DNA of 42,481 bases from Clostridia bacterium (lineage in GTDB: Bacteria; Bacillota; Clostridia; Oscillospirales; Acutalibacteraceae), in contig JAFUPA010000025.1 of NCBI GenBank assembly GCA_017481575.1, forward strand, positions 1-42,481, written 5' to 3'. This document shows positions 7,710 to 16,527 of the stretch, piece by piece. A program made the translations under genes and the position numbers. Position 1 is the stretch's first letter. Every line of letters starts with the position of its first letter. The notes under the pieces were generated by a model. The model was not told the DNA's origin and did not search any database. It saw nothing but the letters and a program-made list of their open reading frames with translations.

Positions 7710-10034
7710 ATGTCTTATCAAAAACAAAAATTTATGAATCATTTGCATAACAATAATTATGCAAACCCCGGAGTATATTGTAATGCTCTTGATAATGTTG
7801 AAAAGCATTTTTTTGCAGATATCGATGCAGAATTTGAAAAAGACCAATGTGAATCCCTTTACAATAAGATTCAGCAAATCCGTAAGAATCCCGAACAAAT
7901 AGGTAAAAGCGAGCATGATGTCAGAACATATGCTTCAAGATTAAAAAAATATATAGAGTTTCGTCAAGGGCAATTTGTTGGCAATGCTACTTTTACATGG
8001 ATACCCTTTTATGAAGAATTTGCAACCAAGCTTTTGGCTTATAAAAACAAACGTGAAGAATTGCTCGAAATCATAAAGCTTTGTTTTGAGGATTTGCCTT
8101 TTGAATATCCTTTTAAAGAACAGGGCCGAGATGATTATGATGATATTGACCCGTTTACGGTATTCGGCTCTTTCAATAAAGGTATGAAAGACGAAAACAG
8201 AATAGCAATTATCAGACAATATAAAGAGGCTTTTTCTGTAAACGCAGATGTTCCAAAAGACTTTGCAGGTATTCCTATACTTATGAATATGTCAGCTTGG
8301 TTTTTCGCCTACAAAGCCAACCGAGAAGAAAACGATATTGATAATTTATGGCACCTCTTTGAAATTGCCCTTGCATTGGCTGATGGTGACATTTCTAAGA
8401 AACAAGAGTTTATTGATACTTACAATCAAGTTATAACTCAACGACAAGTTAAGTGGAACATCACTATCGGTCTTTATTGGGTACGACCTAAGTCGTTTTT
8501 AAGTTTGGATTCTGTAAGTAGAGCCTATTTACCTGAATTCAATCCACCCGTTGGCGGTGTTGTATCTGTTCGTGACCTTCCTGAAGGGAAAAAATATCTT
8601 TGGGATATAGAAGAATTAAAAAGAACCTTTACTCACGAAAATACAATGGCAACAAGTTTTTACGAACTTTCACAAAAAGCTTTTGAATTTGCAGATGGCG
8701 AAGACGATATTGTAACAGCTTCTGAAACAAATGATGGCTGGTGGCCTTCGCTTGAAGAATATAATCCTAATCTTACAAAAGAAGATTGGAAAAAGTATAT
8801 TTTTGAAATAGAACTCCCCGAGCATCCTTGTCCTATGCAGATGTTAAAGGCTATGCTGGAACTTGGTGGTACAGCAAGCTGCAAGCAACTCTCTCGGAAA
8901 TTTGGCGGTACAACCGCTTATTATGTAGGCTGCACAATGAATTTAGGCAGACGGGTTAAGAAGTATTTCGATTTGCCTCCTTGTATGGATGGTGAACAAG
9001 AAAGATATTTCCCATTTCCGTTTTTAGGTAAAGCTTCGGATGACAAAGAAGGACATCAGTATCTTTACAAAATACGCCCGGAACTTTTAGAAGCCCTTAA
9101 TGAAATTGATTTATCAGAGATTTCGTCTTATTATGATAGCGGAGATGAAAAAATTGATGTTTCAAACACTGCTTTTGAATCTTACACAAAGGCTAATTTC
9201 CTTAATGATGTATATATATCTGAAGAAAAATATGAAACATGTGTATCTCGTTTGAAACATAAGAAAAATCTCATTCTCCAAGGTGCTCCCGGTGTTGGTA
9301 AAACCTTTGCTGCACGTAGACTCGCTTGGTCTGTAATGGGTGTTAAGGATGATAATAGAATTAAATTTGTTCAGTTCCATCAGAGCTATTCTTATGAAGA
9401 TTTTATAATGGGTTATAAGCCTGACGGCAACGGCTTTAGTTTGGAAAAAGGAATTTTCTACGATTTCTGTATTAAAGCTAAGGAAGACCCTGACAATGAT
9501 TATTTCTTTATCATCGATGAAATCAACCGTGGTAATATGAGCAAAATCTTCGGTGAGCTTCTTATGCTTATTGAAAACGATTATAGAGGTATGGAAATCA
9601 CACTCGCTTATGACAAAAAGCCGTTCAGTGTTCCTAAAAACCTTTATATTATCGGTATGATGAATACTGCCGACAGAAGTCTTGCAATGATTGACTATGC
9701 ATTGAGAAGACGTTTCAGCTTTGTTGAAATGACACCGGGATTTGATTCCGAAGGATTTGAAACATACCAAAGCACCATTAACAATCATAACTTTGGCAAA
9801 CTGATTGGCAGAATAAAAGCACTCAATGCTGATATTGAAAACGATGCTTCTTTAGGCAAAGGTTTCTGTATAGGTCACAGTTATTTCTGTAACCTTGATG
9901 CAGATTGTTCTGATACAGTTTTAAAAGAAATTGTTGAATATGATATTGTTCCTATGTTAGAAGAATATTGGTTCGATGATGAAGCTAATGCCAAAAATTG
10001 GAGTAAAGATTTGAGTGATGTATTCAATGGCTAA
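7710..10034 (+). CDS. mcrB: McrB-type AAA+ GTPase, type IV restriction
   Basis: The start is the ATG at 7710 behind GGAGGGA. The 774-aa protein has a C-terminal McrB motor: Walker A GAPGVGKT at about residues 525-532, Walker B IIDEINRG at about 600, and the McrB signature MNTADRS at about 651-657 followed by an arginine-rich DYALRRRF. Residues about 370-465 resemble a winged-helix-like module often seen in McrB proteins. The N-terminal 300 residues should carry the DNA-recognition part, which varies between families, so the modified base recognised cannot be read from sequence. McrB uses GTP to translocate DNA and activates the McrC nuclease. It overlaps mcrC by 8 nt, which indicates translational coupling. 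Confidence 0.92.
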   Translation: MSYQKQKFMNHLHNNNYANPGVYCNALDNVEKHFFADIDAEFEKDQCESLYNKIQQIRKNPEQIGKSEHDVRTYASRLKKYIEFRQGQFVGNATFTWIPFYEEFATKLLAYKNKREELLEIIKLCFEDLPFEYPFKEQGRDDYDDIDPFTVFGSFNKGMKDENRIAIIRQYKEAFSVNADVPKDFAGIPILMNMSAWFFAYKANREENDIDNLWHLFEIALALADGDISKKQEFIDTYNQVITQRQVKWNITIGLYWVRPKSFLSLDSVSRAYLPEFNPPVGGVVSVRDLPEGKKYLWDIEELKRTFTHENTMATSFYELSQKAFEFADGEDDIVTASETNDGWWPSLEEYNPNLTKEDWKKYIFEIELPEHPCPMQMLKAMLELGGTASCKQLSRKFGGTTAYYVGCTMNLGRRVKKYFDLPPCMDGEQERYFPFPFLGKASDDKEGHQYLYKIRPELLEALNEIDLSEISSYYDSGDEKIDVSNTAFESYTKANFLNDVYISEEKYETCVSRLKHKKNLILQGAPGVGKTFAARRLAWSVMGVKDDNRIKFVQFHQSYSYEDFIMGYKPDGNGFSLEKGIFYDFCIKAKEDPDNDYFFIIDEINRGNMSKIFGELLMLIENDYRGMEITLAYDKKPFSVPKNLYIIGMMNTADRSLAMIDYALRRRFSFVEMTPGFDSEGFETYQSTINNHNFGKLIGRIKALNADIENDASLGKGFCIGHSYFCNLDADCSDTVLKEIVEYDIVPMLEEYWFDDEANAKNWSKDLSDVFNG

Positions 10035-11079
10035 TTCAAACGTTTTAATCAGGAATATTTATCATATGCTCGCTTATGCTTTCAGAGTCTTGAAGCAATC
10101 TAATTACAGTCAGGTTGCAACAGAAGATTTTGAAAATATACATAATCTGTTGGCTGCTATACTGTCAAAGGGTGTTTCGCAACAGTTAAAGCAAGGCTTG
10201 TACAGGGAGTATGTTGATAAATACGATGACCTTACTGTTCTTCGTGGAAAACTGAATATTCAAGGTACAATTAAAAACCGTGTTCAGAATAAACAAAGAC
10301 TTTCTTGTGAGTTTGATGAATTGTCGGAAGACAATATCTTCAATCAGATTCTTAAACTTACTGCAACTATACTTATTAAAAATCATAATGTGGAGCCTGA
10401 ATATAAATCTGAACTCAAAAAGTCATTATTGTATCTTGGTAATGTCAGCGATATTTCAGTTTCGGCAATAAAATGGTCAACATTAAGATTTCAGCGTAAC
10501 AATCAAAGCTACAAAATGCTGATGAATATCTGCTATCTCGTCATAGACGGTTTATTGTTCTCTACTCAAAATGGAGAATACAACATGGCAACTTTCATCG
10601 ATGACCAGCATATGCACAGTCTTTATGAAAGTTTTATTAGGGAATATTATCGCTATCATTACGGTAATGAGGTTAGTGTTTCTGCCTCGTTTGTTGATTG
10701 GGATGTACCTGAAGGCTCCGAGGGTATAGAACTGTTGCCTAAAATGAAAACTGACATAACCTTGCAGAAAGGTGAAAAGACTTTGATAATTGATGCCAAG
10801 TATTATAGTCACACTATGCAGCATCACTTTGATTCAAATACTTTTCACTCGGCAAATATGTATCAGATTTTTACCTATGTCAAGAATTTTGATAAGGAAC
10901 AGACTGGCAATGTTTCAGGTATGCTTCTTTATGCTCGCACCAATGAAGCTATACAACCTGATAATGATTATGTTATCGGTGGCAATAAAATCAGCGTAAA
11001 AACGCTTGATTTGAATTGTGATTTTAATGTTATCAGAGGTCAGCTTGATGCCATAATAAATCAAGTTTTCATATTATAA
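10027..11079 (+). CDS. mcrC: McrC-type nuclease subunit, type IV restriction
   Basis: About 350 aa. The N-terminus has the family segment IRNIYHMLAYAF. The C-terminal nuclease shows a PD-(D/E)xK pattern, with D243 in MKTDIT and D256-A-K258 in IIDAKYY. I used the ATG at 10027, which puts the conserved segment near residue 8 as in relatives; GTG 10015 or ATG 10018 in the same frame are closer to a GGAG and are possible. The start overlaps the mcrB stop. The family cuts DNA when activated by the McrB ring. Confidence 0.92.
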   Translation: MANSNVLIRNIYHMLAYAFRVLKQSNYSQVATEDFENIHNLLAAILSKGVSQQLKQGLYREYVDKYDDLTVLRGKLNIQGTIKNRVQNKQRLSCEFDELSEDNIFNQILKLTATILIKNHNVEPEYKSELKKSLLYLGNVSDISVSAIKWSTLRFQRNNQSYKMLMNICYLVIDGLLFSTQNGEYNMATFIDDQHMHSLYESFIREYYRYHYGNEVSVSASFVDWDVPEGSEGIELLPKMKTDITLQKGEKTLIIDAKYYSHTMQHHFDSNTFHSANMYQIFTYVKNFDKEQTGNVSGMLLYARTNEAIQPDNDYVIGGNKISVKTLDLNCDFNVIRGQLDAIINQVFIL

Positions 11080-11104
11080 TTACAAAATGTTTTGAGGTGT
11101 TGAA

Positions 11105-11545
11105 ATGGAAGAAATTTTTGAATATAAAGGATATAATTTTAAGGCGATAAAATCAATCAATAAACAACGCCCATATAGAGTACGCTGTATTGAGACCAAC
11201 ACAGAAAACGACAGTGTTCTTAGTTATATTGATGCAGCAAGTTTATTGATTACACCTATTATAAGTGCTAAAGAAAAATTGCTATCAGACAGTAAAAATG
11301 CTGAATACGTACACAATGTTTTTGAGAAATTATTAATAGGTAAAACTCAATCAGAAAGTGACGAGCTTGTTAAAAATGAAATAGTCTACCGCAACTTAAT
11401 CAATGGCAAAATCACCCGTTTGACAGATACTGAAAGATTTCCTGAGTATATTATTTATTGTACAGAATATTTTAGAGTTAGGGTTATTTTTCAAAGTCGT
11501 ATTCCTAGAAAAGCAATCAAAATTGAAGTTGAAGATATACAATAA
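11105..11545 (+). CDS. Hypothetical 146-aa protein downstream of mcrBC
   Basis: The ATG follows a GAGGTG site and lies 25 nt after mcrC; a terminator follows at 11551, so it is the last gene of the mcrBC transcript. I do not recognise the family. It starts with a beta-rich segment (FEYKGYNFKAI), has a central helical part with many Ser/Glu/Lys, and ends in beta strands. There are no catalytic motifs, membrane segments or cysteine pairs. It could be an accessory or regulatory subunit of the restriction system, but position is the only evidence. Confidence 0.7.
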   Translation: MEEIFEYKGYNFKAIKSINKQRPYRVRCIETNTENDSVLSYIDAASLLITPIISAKEKLLSDSKNAEYVHNVFEKLLIGKTQSESDELVKNEIVYRNLINGKITRLTDTERFPEYIIYCTEYFRVRVIFQSRIPRKAIKIEVEDIQ

Positions 11546-11550
11546 AAATG

Positions 11551-11580
11551 GGCTGTTGCTTTCGCAACAGCCTCGACTTT
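11551..11580 (+). terminator. Intrinsic terminator at end of the mcrBC unit
   Basis: A perfect 9-bp stem (11551-11559 with 11564-11572) with a TTTC loop is followed by a short T-rich stretch. It reaches the 3' end of the convergent tnpV and may serve both strands. Confidence 0.85.
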
Positions 11581-11951
11581 TAATTAAATACTATTTCTTT
11601 TTCAACAATTTCTCTTGCCCTTGCTTCAATATTCTGCATACGGCATACCCACTCAAGCTGATTTTCTTCTTTTAACTTTTCAGTTATACTTTCGTTTTCT
11701 TTCATCTGATCAATGAGAGTATCAAACATATCCCTTGCCTGATTTTCCACCTTAGCACAGTGCTGATAAAGTTTACCTTCGGCGAGCAGAGTTGTAAAAA
11801 GCACTTTCTTGTGTTTGAGAAGATAATCCTTGTAAAGCATACCCCACTTGCCAAGAGTTACCCTTGCTTCTTCGGTCGGTATTGTAAGGTTAGGTATGTT
11901 AAAATCTCCAACCTGTCTATATTGAATATTTGTATTATTTTTCATAGTCAT
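11580..11951 (-). CDS. tnpV: TnpV-like transposon-encoded protein
   Basis: About 123 aa, mostly helical. The sequence YRQVGDFNIPNL near the N-terminus, the central KWGMLYKDYLLKHKKVLFTTL, and the C-terminal ENQLEWVCRMQNI match my memory of the TnpV family carried by Clostridia mobilizable transposons and ICEs. Its biochemical role is not established. I chose the ATG at 11951 because AAAGG lies 6 nt upstream; two more ATGs in frame are close by. The start follows the stop of the upstream minus-strand gene within 5 nt, so the two are coupled. No transposase or relaxase is nearby, so this is probably an element remnant. Confidence 0.8.
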   Translation of the reverse strand: MTMKNNTNIQYRQVGDFNIPNLTIPTEEARVTLGKWGMLYKDYLLKHKKVLFTTLLAEGKLYQHCAKVENQARDMFDTLIDQMKENESITEKLKEENQLEWVCRMQNIEARAREIVEKEIVFN

Positions 11952-11953
11952 AT

Positions 11954-12232
11954 TCATCCTTTCGTATTTCTGATAAAAGTGTCGTATATAAATTTTGCCC
12001 CGAGTCTGAAGCCTGATATAAAACTATCTGCATTACCCATAGTTGAAAACTCGGTATAAGCACTTACATAACTGAGAAACAATTCTTTTTCTTCATCGGT
12101 TAGTTTTGCAGTAAGTTGTTCTTCTTTTTCCGCAAGGCGACTCAATTTATTTTTGAGTTTAGGTGTTAATTCAGAATTGACCTCTTGTGGCTCAATGTTG
12201 CCGTAGTATAATTCTTCAATAAAATTTGACAT
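11954..12232 (-). CDS. DUF6809-like small protein
   Basis: About 92 aa, mostly helical: it begins SNFIEELYYGNI and ends with GFRLGAKFIYDTF. This matches the plan of the small DUF6809 proteins found beside TnpV in Clostridia mobile elements (from memory). The ATG at 12232 has GAGGA upstream; an in-frame ATG five codons earlier lacks a site. It is translationally coupled to tnpV. The function is unknown. Confidence 0.7.
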   Translation of the reverse strand: MSNFIEELYYGNIEPQEVNSELTPKLKNKLSRLAEKEEQLTAKLTDEEKELFLSYVSAYTEFSTMGNADSFISGFRLGAKFIYDTFIRNTKG

Positions 12233-12363
12233 ATCGTTTCCTCGCAATCTGTATTTGATTTGTTGAAGAAACTACAAAATCCTCTGATACAAGCAAGAAT
12301 ATGCGTCTGACTGTCGGTTAATTGATATTAAAAATTGAATCCGTTATCAACACTCGTACCAGC

Positions 12364-12397
12364 AAAAAGAGCCTTGTCTTTTGACAAGGCTCTTTTT
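12364..12397. terminator. Strong bidirectional terminator
   Basis: A long perfect stem (12364-12378 with 12383-12397) with a TTTT loop has A-runs on the left and T-runs on the right, so it can work in both directions. It marks the right end of the tnpV segment. Confidence 0.85.
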
Positions 12398-12404
12398 GCA
12401 ACTA

Positions 12405-12520
12405 AATCCACCCTTGCGGGTGGGTGAAATATTGCTATGTAATGTGAAATTCTCGCTACGTTCGGGTGAAATCGCTGCGGCGGTGAGCGTAAGCGAACGA
12501 TTTCACTAAAATTACCATCA
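12405..12520. repeat. Cluster of small palindromes with GTGAAAT spacers
   Basis: Several short inverted repeats occur (for example CCACCC/GGGTGG), joined by TGAAAT-type spacers and ending in a palindromic GATTTCAC. The pattern resembles the mini-hairpin array at 42178-42337. Nothing in it codes for protein. The rest of 12248-12640 is AT-rich DNA leading to the RDD gene, with a TATAAT at 12607 and no convincing -35. Confidence 0.5.
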
Positions 12521-12643
12521 AGATAGACTCGAACGATCGAAAAAATAGTAAATGGGTTATATATTGAAAGAGAAAATTGATATTCAATAAAGATTGTGTT
12601 GCGTTATATAATGTGTTAAAATGAAAAAGAAGAAGGTGTTTAC

Positions 12644-13447
12644 ATGAGTATTCGTTTTAAAAGATTAATGGCTTTTGCGATAGACTGGACTATTACCTTG
12701 TTTCCATTCATAGTTATATTTTCTTTTCTAACAGCTTTTTTGCGACAACAGTCCGAAATAAATACTTTAATCGCACTTTTACTTTTTTTAATAGTTATCT
12801 TTGCCTTTGTTGCATTTATATTAAGAGATGTTATTTTTAAAGGTCGTAGTTTAGGAAAACGAATTTTCGGTTTGTATATTTATGAAAAAAGTTCCTTAAA
12901 ACAAGCAAGTGTAAAACAATGTTTTTTTCGAAATATATTTTTCTTTTTATACATTATTGATGGCATAATATTGCTTGCTACAGGACAAACAATAGGAGAC
13001 CGAGCAGCCGGTACGTTGGTAACATCCAAACAAGGCATGGAATCGTACAATAAAGATATACAAGCCGATTCAACAATGTATAATCCGCCTGTTTCAAATA
13101 AGAGAAAAATAAAAAGGGCAATAGAAGTATTTACATTAATTGTCGGGTGTTTAATTATTTTTATGGGACTAATTCAGATTGCTTTAAATACTCGAAAGAA
13201 TACAGATGAATACAAAATTGCTTATAGTTATTTTATCGAAAGTCATGCTTTTGAAGAACTGAATGTTGAAGAAGCAAAAATTCGTTTTAATCAATATTCT
13301 TGGCATACATATACAACAGAAAAAGAGCATTCAGCTATTCAAACTGTTGAAATAGGATTTATGGTGAATTTCAAATCTTTTGAAGTTGTGTGTCACAAAG
13401 AAAATGATAAATGGCAAGTATGTAAAGAATGCACTCTTTTTGAGTAA
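12644..13447 (+). CDS. RDD-family membrane protein with extra C-terminal domain
   Basis: 267 aa. The RDD domain (about residues 1-130) has Arg at the start and the ID pair in RFKRLMAFAIDW, then hydrophobic segments at about 15-35, 42-65 and 103-120, with GRSLGKRIFG between them. After a polar linker there is another transmembrane segment (about 162-182) and an 80-residue soluble C-terminal domain that I do not recognise; it may lie outside the membrane. RDD proteins are membrane proteins of mixed or unknown function, sometimes in ion transport. An AAGGTG site precedes the ATG. Confidence 0.8.
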   Translation: MSIRFKRLMAFAIDWTITLFPFIVIFSFLTAFLRQQSEINTLIALLLFLIVIFAFVAFILRDVIFKGRSLGKRIFGLYIYEKSSLKQASVKQCFFRNIFFFLYIIDGIILLATGQTIGDRAAGTLVTSKQGMESYNKDIQADSTMYNPPVSNKRKIKRAIEVFTLIVGCLIIFMGLIQIALNTRKNTDEYKIAYSYFIESHAFEELNVEEAKIRFNQYSWHTYTTEKEHSAIQTVEIGFMVNFKSFEVVCHKENDKWQVCKECTLFE

Positions 13448-13580
13448 AACATTCCGCTTCAAGTGGCATCTGAATTGTTCGTAACAGCTCCAAAATCCTC
13501 AAAAATTGTTAGGATAATTATATACTATTTCTTACAAGCCGGGTTGTGGCTTACAAAAAATCGTCAGAGGGGGAATAGGC

Positions 13581-14093
13581 TTGAAATATTCAGAATTAAA
13601 TACTATGCTTATGGAACACTTTGGCGACCTTGAAAAACTTTGCAACCAGATTTATGGTGAACATCATGGTGTTACTCTTTATATTGATGAAATGGATTCT
13701 TTGTATTCAAAGGGTGTAGAGTTAGTTACTGATTGGAAATATTATTTAAAGAGTCTGAAAAGAGTTAGACACAAACGCAATAAACTTTCTCACGGTGAAG
13801 TTTTGTTTCAGGAGTCATTTGTGGACGAAGAAGATATTGATTTTTTAGTTGATTTCAGGGCAAGCATTATGAGTCGGACCGACCCACTTTCTTTGTATCG
13901 TGAATATACGAAGTCTAAAAAACGTATCCCGGATGTAAAAGAAATAAATTTGATTAGCGAAACAACGAGCATGGAAAATGACATGAATAAAAGAGATGAA
14001 ACCACTTCACACGGGTGTGCTAACGCTATTTTGCTGATTTTGGCTCTGCTCACAGCAGGGTTTGCTGTGTATTATTTTTTTATTGCAGCTTAA
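13581..14093 (+). CDS. HEPN-like protein with C-terminal membrane anchor (DUF6548-like)
   Basis: 170 aa, starting at a TTG behind GAGGGGG. The N-terminal 100 residues are helical and contain RNKLSH (R66 to H71), which fits the R-x(4)-H motif of HEPN folds with the usual Asn after Arg. A polar linker follows, then one transmembrane helix (about residues 148-168) ends the protein. HEPN proteins are often RNases in toxin, defence or abortive systems, but many are inactive. The layout resembles proteins I recall as DUF6548. It stands alone, between an AT-rich gap and a terminator, with no antitoxin-like partner adjacent. Confidence 0.7.
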   Translation: MKYSELNTMLMEHFGDLEKLCNQIYGEHHGVTLYIDEMDSLYSKGVELVTDWKYYLKSLKRVRHKRNKLSHGEVLFQESFVDEEDIDFLVDFRASIMSRTDPLSLYREYTKSKKRIPDVKEINLISETTSMENDMNKRDETTSHGCANAILLILALLTAGFAVYYFFIAA

Positions 14094-14106
14094 CAGAAAT
14101 AACCTT

Positions 14107-14140
14107 AACTCCTCGTTCATAAAACGGGGAGTTTTACTTT
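14107..14140 (+). terminator. Intrinsic terminator after the HEPN-like gene
   Basis: An 11-bp stem with one T-G pair (14107-14117 with 14123-14133) is followed by TTTTACTTTT. Confidence 0.8.
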
Positions 14141-14189
14141 TATATTTACTTTGGTTTTTGATTTCAAAGCCAAGAAAGCAAGCAAAATC

Positions 14190-14218
14190 TTGTTTTAGAG
14201 GTCGTTTTGTGATATAAT
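14190..14218 (+). promoter_or_regulatory. Promoter of the DUF1538-PII operon
   Basis: TTGTTT (14190-14195) and TATAAT (14213-14218) are 17 bp apart. More TATAAT-like runs follow at once, so the exact -10 is not certain. Confidence 0.6.
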
Positions 14219-14277
14219 AATATAATTATAATATGATGTATTGAAACATAAAAGTGTTTAAAGGTTGGTGAGAAAAC

Positions 14278-15801
14278 TTGAAAGAATTATGGGAGAAAAT
14301 TCGTGAAGCGCTGATTTCGGCATTGCCGATTACCCTGCTCGTTTATCTTGTTGCGCTTCTGCCCGGTTTTTATCTTAATCGTACAGAGCTGATAACTTTT
14401 ACCGTGGGAGCGATACTGTTGGTTTTAGGTATCGGCTTTTTTAATCTGGGTGCGGACATTGCTATGACACCTATGGGAACACAGGTTGGTGCAGGTCTTT
14501 CAAGACAGAAATCAATCGGCTTGCTGTTGGCGGTGAGCTTTGTGTTAGGCTTGCTGATTACTGTTGCGGAGCCTGACTTGCAGGTGCTTGCAAATCAGGT
14601 AAGCTCGGTTATGAACGGAAAGCTGCTGATATATACCGTAGGATTTGGCGTCGGAGCCTTTCTGGTTATTGCTATTTTGCGAATTATTTTCAAGCGCCGA
14701 CTTTCAAAAATACTAATGCTTTTTTATATGCTTTTGTTTGCGTTGGCATTAATACTGTCGATTAACGATAATATCGACCTGTTGCCCATGGCGTTTGACT
14801 CAGGCGGTGTTACCACAGGTCCTATTACAGTTCCGTTTATTATGGCACTCGGTGTAGGTATATCCAATGTTCTCGGTAACCGCCGCAGTCAGGAAAACAG
14901 CTTCGGTCTTGTAGCTCTTTGTTCAATCGGTCCGATTCTTGCGGTGCTTGTGCTTGGAATATTTGCACGCAACGACCTGAAATACACCGTGAATTACGGT
15001 GCTACGGAACAGGATATACTTGGAGCATATCTTGAAAATGCAATTCATACCGCCAAGGAAGTAGGTGCCGCCCTCGGGTTGATTGTTGTATTCTTCCTGA
15101 TTTGCCAGATTTTCTTGTTAAAGCTTAAAGCCAGACAATTGTTGAGAATAGGTGTCGGCGTTGTCTTTACTTATATCGGTCTGGTTATCTTTTTGACGGG
15201 TGTTAATGTAGGCTATATGCCAATCGGATATAAAATGGGTATGCAGCTGTCTTCCGTGCATCCTGCACTGTTGGTAGGTATCGGACTTCTGATAGGTATT
15301 ATGGTTGTTATGGCAGAGCCCGCAGTTCACGTGCTGAATGCCCAGGTTGAAGATGTTACCGGCGGATATATCAGTAAAAAATCAATGATTTTCGGTCTGT
15401 GTACCGGTGTCGGCGTTGCAATTGCATTGAGCATGATACGAATTATATTCGATTTCTCGTTGGTATACTATATAATTCCCGGATACTTTATTTCGTTGGC
15501 GCTGTCACTTTTTGTTCCGCCTGTGTATACTGCCATTGCGTTTGACTCGGGTGGCGTGGCAAGCGGACCGATGACATCAGGCTTTATTCTGCCGTTCACC
15601 ATTGGTGTGTGCGTTTCTCTGCAGGGAGAAAATGCGGTACTTCGTGACGGATTCGGCGTGGTGGCGATGGTTGCTATGGCACCGCTTATTACTATTCAGC
15701 TGTTGGGCTTCAAAGCGATTGTAACAAACAACATCAAAGAAAAGCGTGCGATGAAGCGAATTCTGAAGGCTGATGATGAGCATATCATCAATTTTATGTA
15801 A
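14278..15801 (+). CDS. DUF1538 membrane protein (putative PII-regulated transporter)
   Basis: 507 aa, about 12 hydrophobic segments. It is an internal duplication: each half has a segment like LGIGFFNLGADIAMTPMG or TGVNVGYMPIGYKMG, an AEPD/AEPAVHVL segment, and an AFDSGGVxxGP motif (near nt 14790 and 15537). This pattern is the DUF1538 family. The start is a TTG at 14278; no better ATG is in frame nearby, and a GGTGAG lies just upstream. Two PII-like genes follow at once. In several bacteria DUF1538 proteins are linked to PII-like genes, so a transporter gated by PII-type signalling is likely; the substrate is unknown. Confidence 0.85.
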   Translation: MKELWEKIREALISALPITLLVYLVALLPGFYLNRTELITFTVGAILLVLGIGFFNLGADIAMTPMGTQVGAGLSRQKSIGLLLAVSFVLGLLITVAEPDLQVLANQVSSVMNGKLLIYTVGFGVGAFLVIAILRIIFKRRLSKILMLFYMLLFALALILSINDNIDLLPMAFDSGGVTTGPITVPFIMALGVGISNVLGNRRSQENSFGLVALCSIGPILAVLVLGIFARNDLKYTVNYGATEQDILGAYLENAIHTAKEVGAALGLIVVFFLICQIFLLKLKARQLLRIGVGVVFTYIGLVIFLTGVNVGYMPIGYKMGMQLSSVHPALLVGIGLLIGIMVVMAEPAVHVLNAQVEDVTGGYISKKSMIFGLCTGVGVAIALSMIRIIFDFSLVYYIIPGYFISLALSLFVPPVYTAIAFDSGGVASGPMTSGFILPFTIGVCVSLQGENAVLRDGFGVVAMVAMAPLITIQLLGFKAIVTNNIKEKRAMKRILKADDEHIINFM

Positions 15802-15812
15802 GGAGACAGATT

Positions 15813-16181
15813 ATGGCTAACACAATAAATGAATCAGCTATAAAGAAATTAAAGCTGCTGATTACCGTAGTGGACCATTCAAAAGCGGAATTTTATCTGG
15901 ATATTCTCAGCCAGTTTGAAGTGAATTTTCAGATGGTCACGGGCGGAAAGGGTACGGCACAATCCGAAATTCTGGAGATGCTCGGACTTAATATACACAA
16001 GGCGGTAATTATGAGCGTAGTCCGTGAGGATATGGTGAGCCCGATTATCAAGTGCTTGGAAGAAAAATTTGAGAAAATCCGAAACGGCAAAGGTATTGCG
16101 TTTGCGGTACCGTTGTCGAGCGTTATCGGAGTGAATATGTATCAGTTCCTGAGCAATAACAAACAAGGCATGGAGGAGTAA
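15813..16181 (+). CDS. PII-like regulatory protein (first copy)
   Basis: 122 aa. A beta-alpha-beta ferredoxin-like plan is visible: LKLLITVVDHSKAEFYLDIL, then GGKGTAQSEILEMLGL in the place of the T-loop and first-helix region, and a C-terminal KGIAFAVPLSSVIGV strand. This fits the PII/GlnB-like superfamily. It is not a standard GlnB: the usual uridylylated tyrosine region is not recognisable. It starts 11 nt after the DUF1538 gene and ends 2 nt before the second PII-like gene, so the three genes form one operon. Confidence 0.8.
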   Translation: MANTINESAIKKLKLLITVVDHSKAEFYLDILSQFEVNFQMVTGGKGTAQSEILEMLGLNIHKAVIMSVVREDMVSPIIKCLEEKFEKIRNGKGIAFAVPLSSVIGVNMYQFLSNNKQGMEE

Positions 16182-16183
16182 TT

Positions 16184-16516
16184 ATGACTACAAATAATCA
16201 TGAAGTGATTTTTGCCGTCGTCAATGCAGGTTATGCTGAAGATGCTATGGATGTGGCTCGTCAGCACGGCGCACCGGGCGGAACTATCATCAGCGGCCGT
16301 GGTATATCAAGCGAAAAAGAATCTGCATTTTTCGGCATTGCAATTCACGCAGAAAAAGAGATATTGATGCTTGTGGTGGAAAAGGATATACGTGATAATG
16401 TGCTTCATGCGCTGTACAAGCAGATGGGTATGCAGCAGAAGGCACAGGGCATCTTTTTCTGTCTGCCTGTAACAGAAGTGGCAGGACTTTCTGACCCAAA
16501 CGACCAGAATGTGTAA
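16184..16516 (+). CDS. PII-like regulatory protein (second copy)
   Basis: 110 aa. It has HEVIFAVVNAGYAEDAMDVA at the first strand and helix, then the Gly-rich PGGTIISGRGI loop and a C-terminal GIFFCLPVTEVAGL strand, all in PII-like order. It differs strongly from the first copy, so the two are not a recent duplication and could act as a heteromer or sense different signals. No glnA or amtB is in the window, which argues against the classic nitrogen role. An intrinsic terminator follows. Confidence 0.8.
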   Translation: MTTNNHEVIFAVVNAGYAEDAMDVARQHGAPGGTIISGRGISSEKESAFFGIAIHAEKEILMLVVEKDIRDNVLHALYKQMGMQQKAQGIFFCLPVTEVAGLSDPNDQNV

Positions 16517-16527
16517 AAGACTTGCAA

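Noticed and set aside
9162-9788. Minus-strand open frame of about 200 codons opposite the McrB motor
   Set aside because: The plus strand carries intact Walker A, Walker B and MNTADRS motifs; the minus frame has no ribosome site or recognisable domain.
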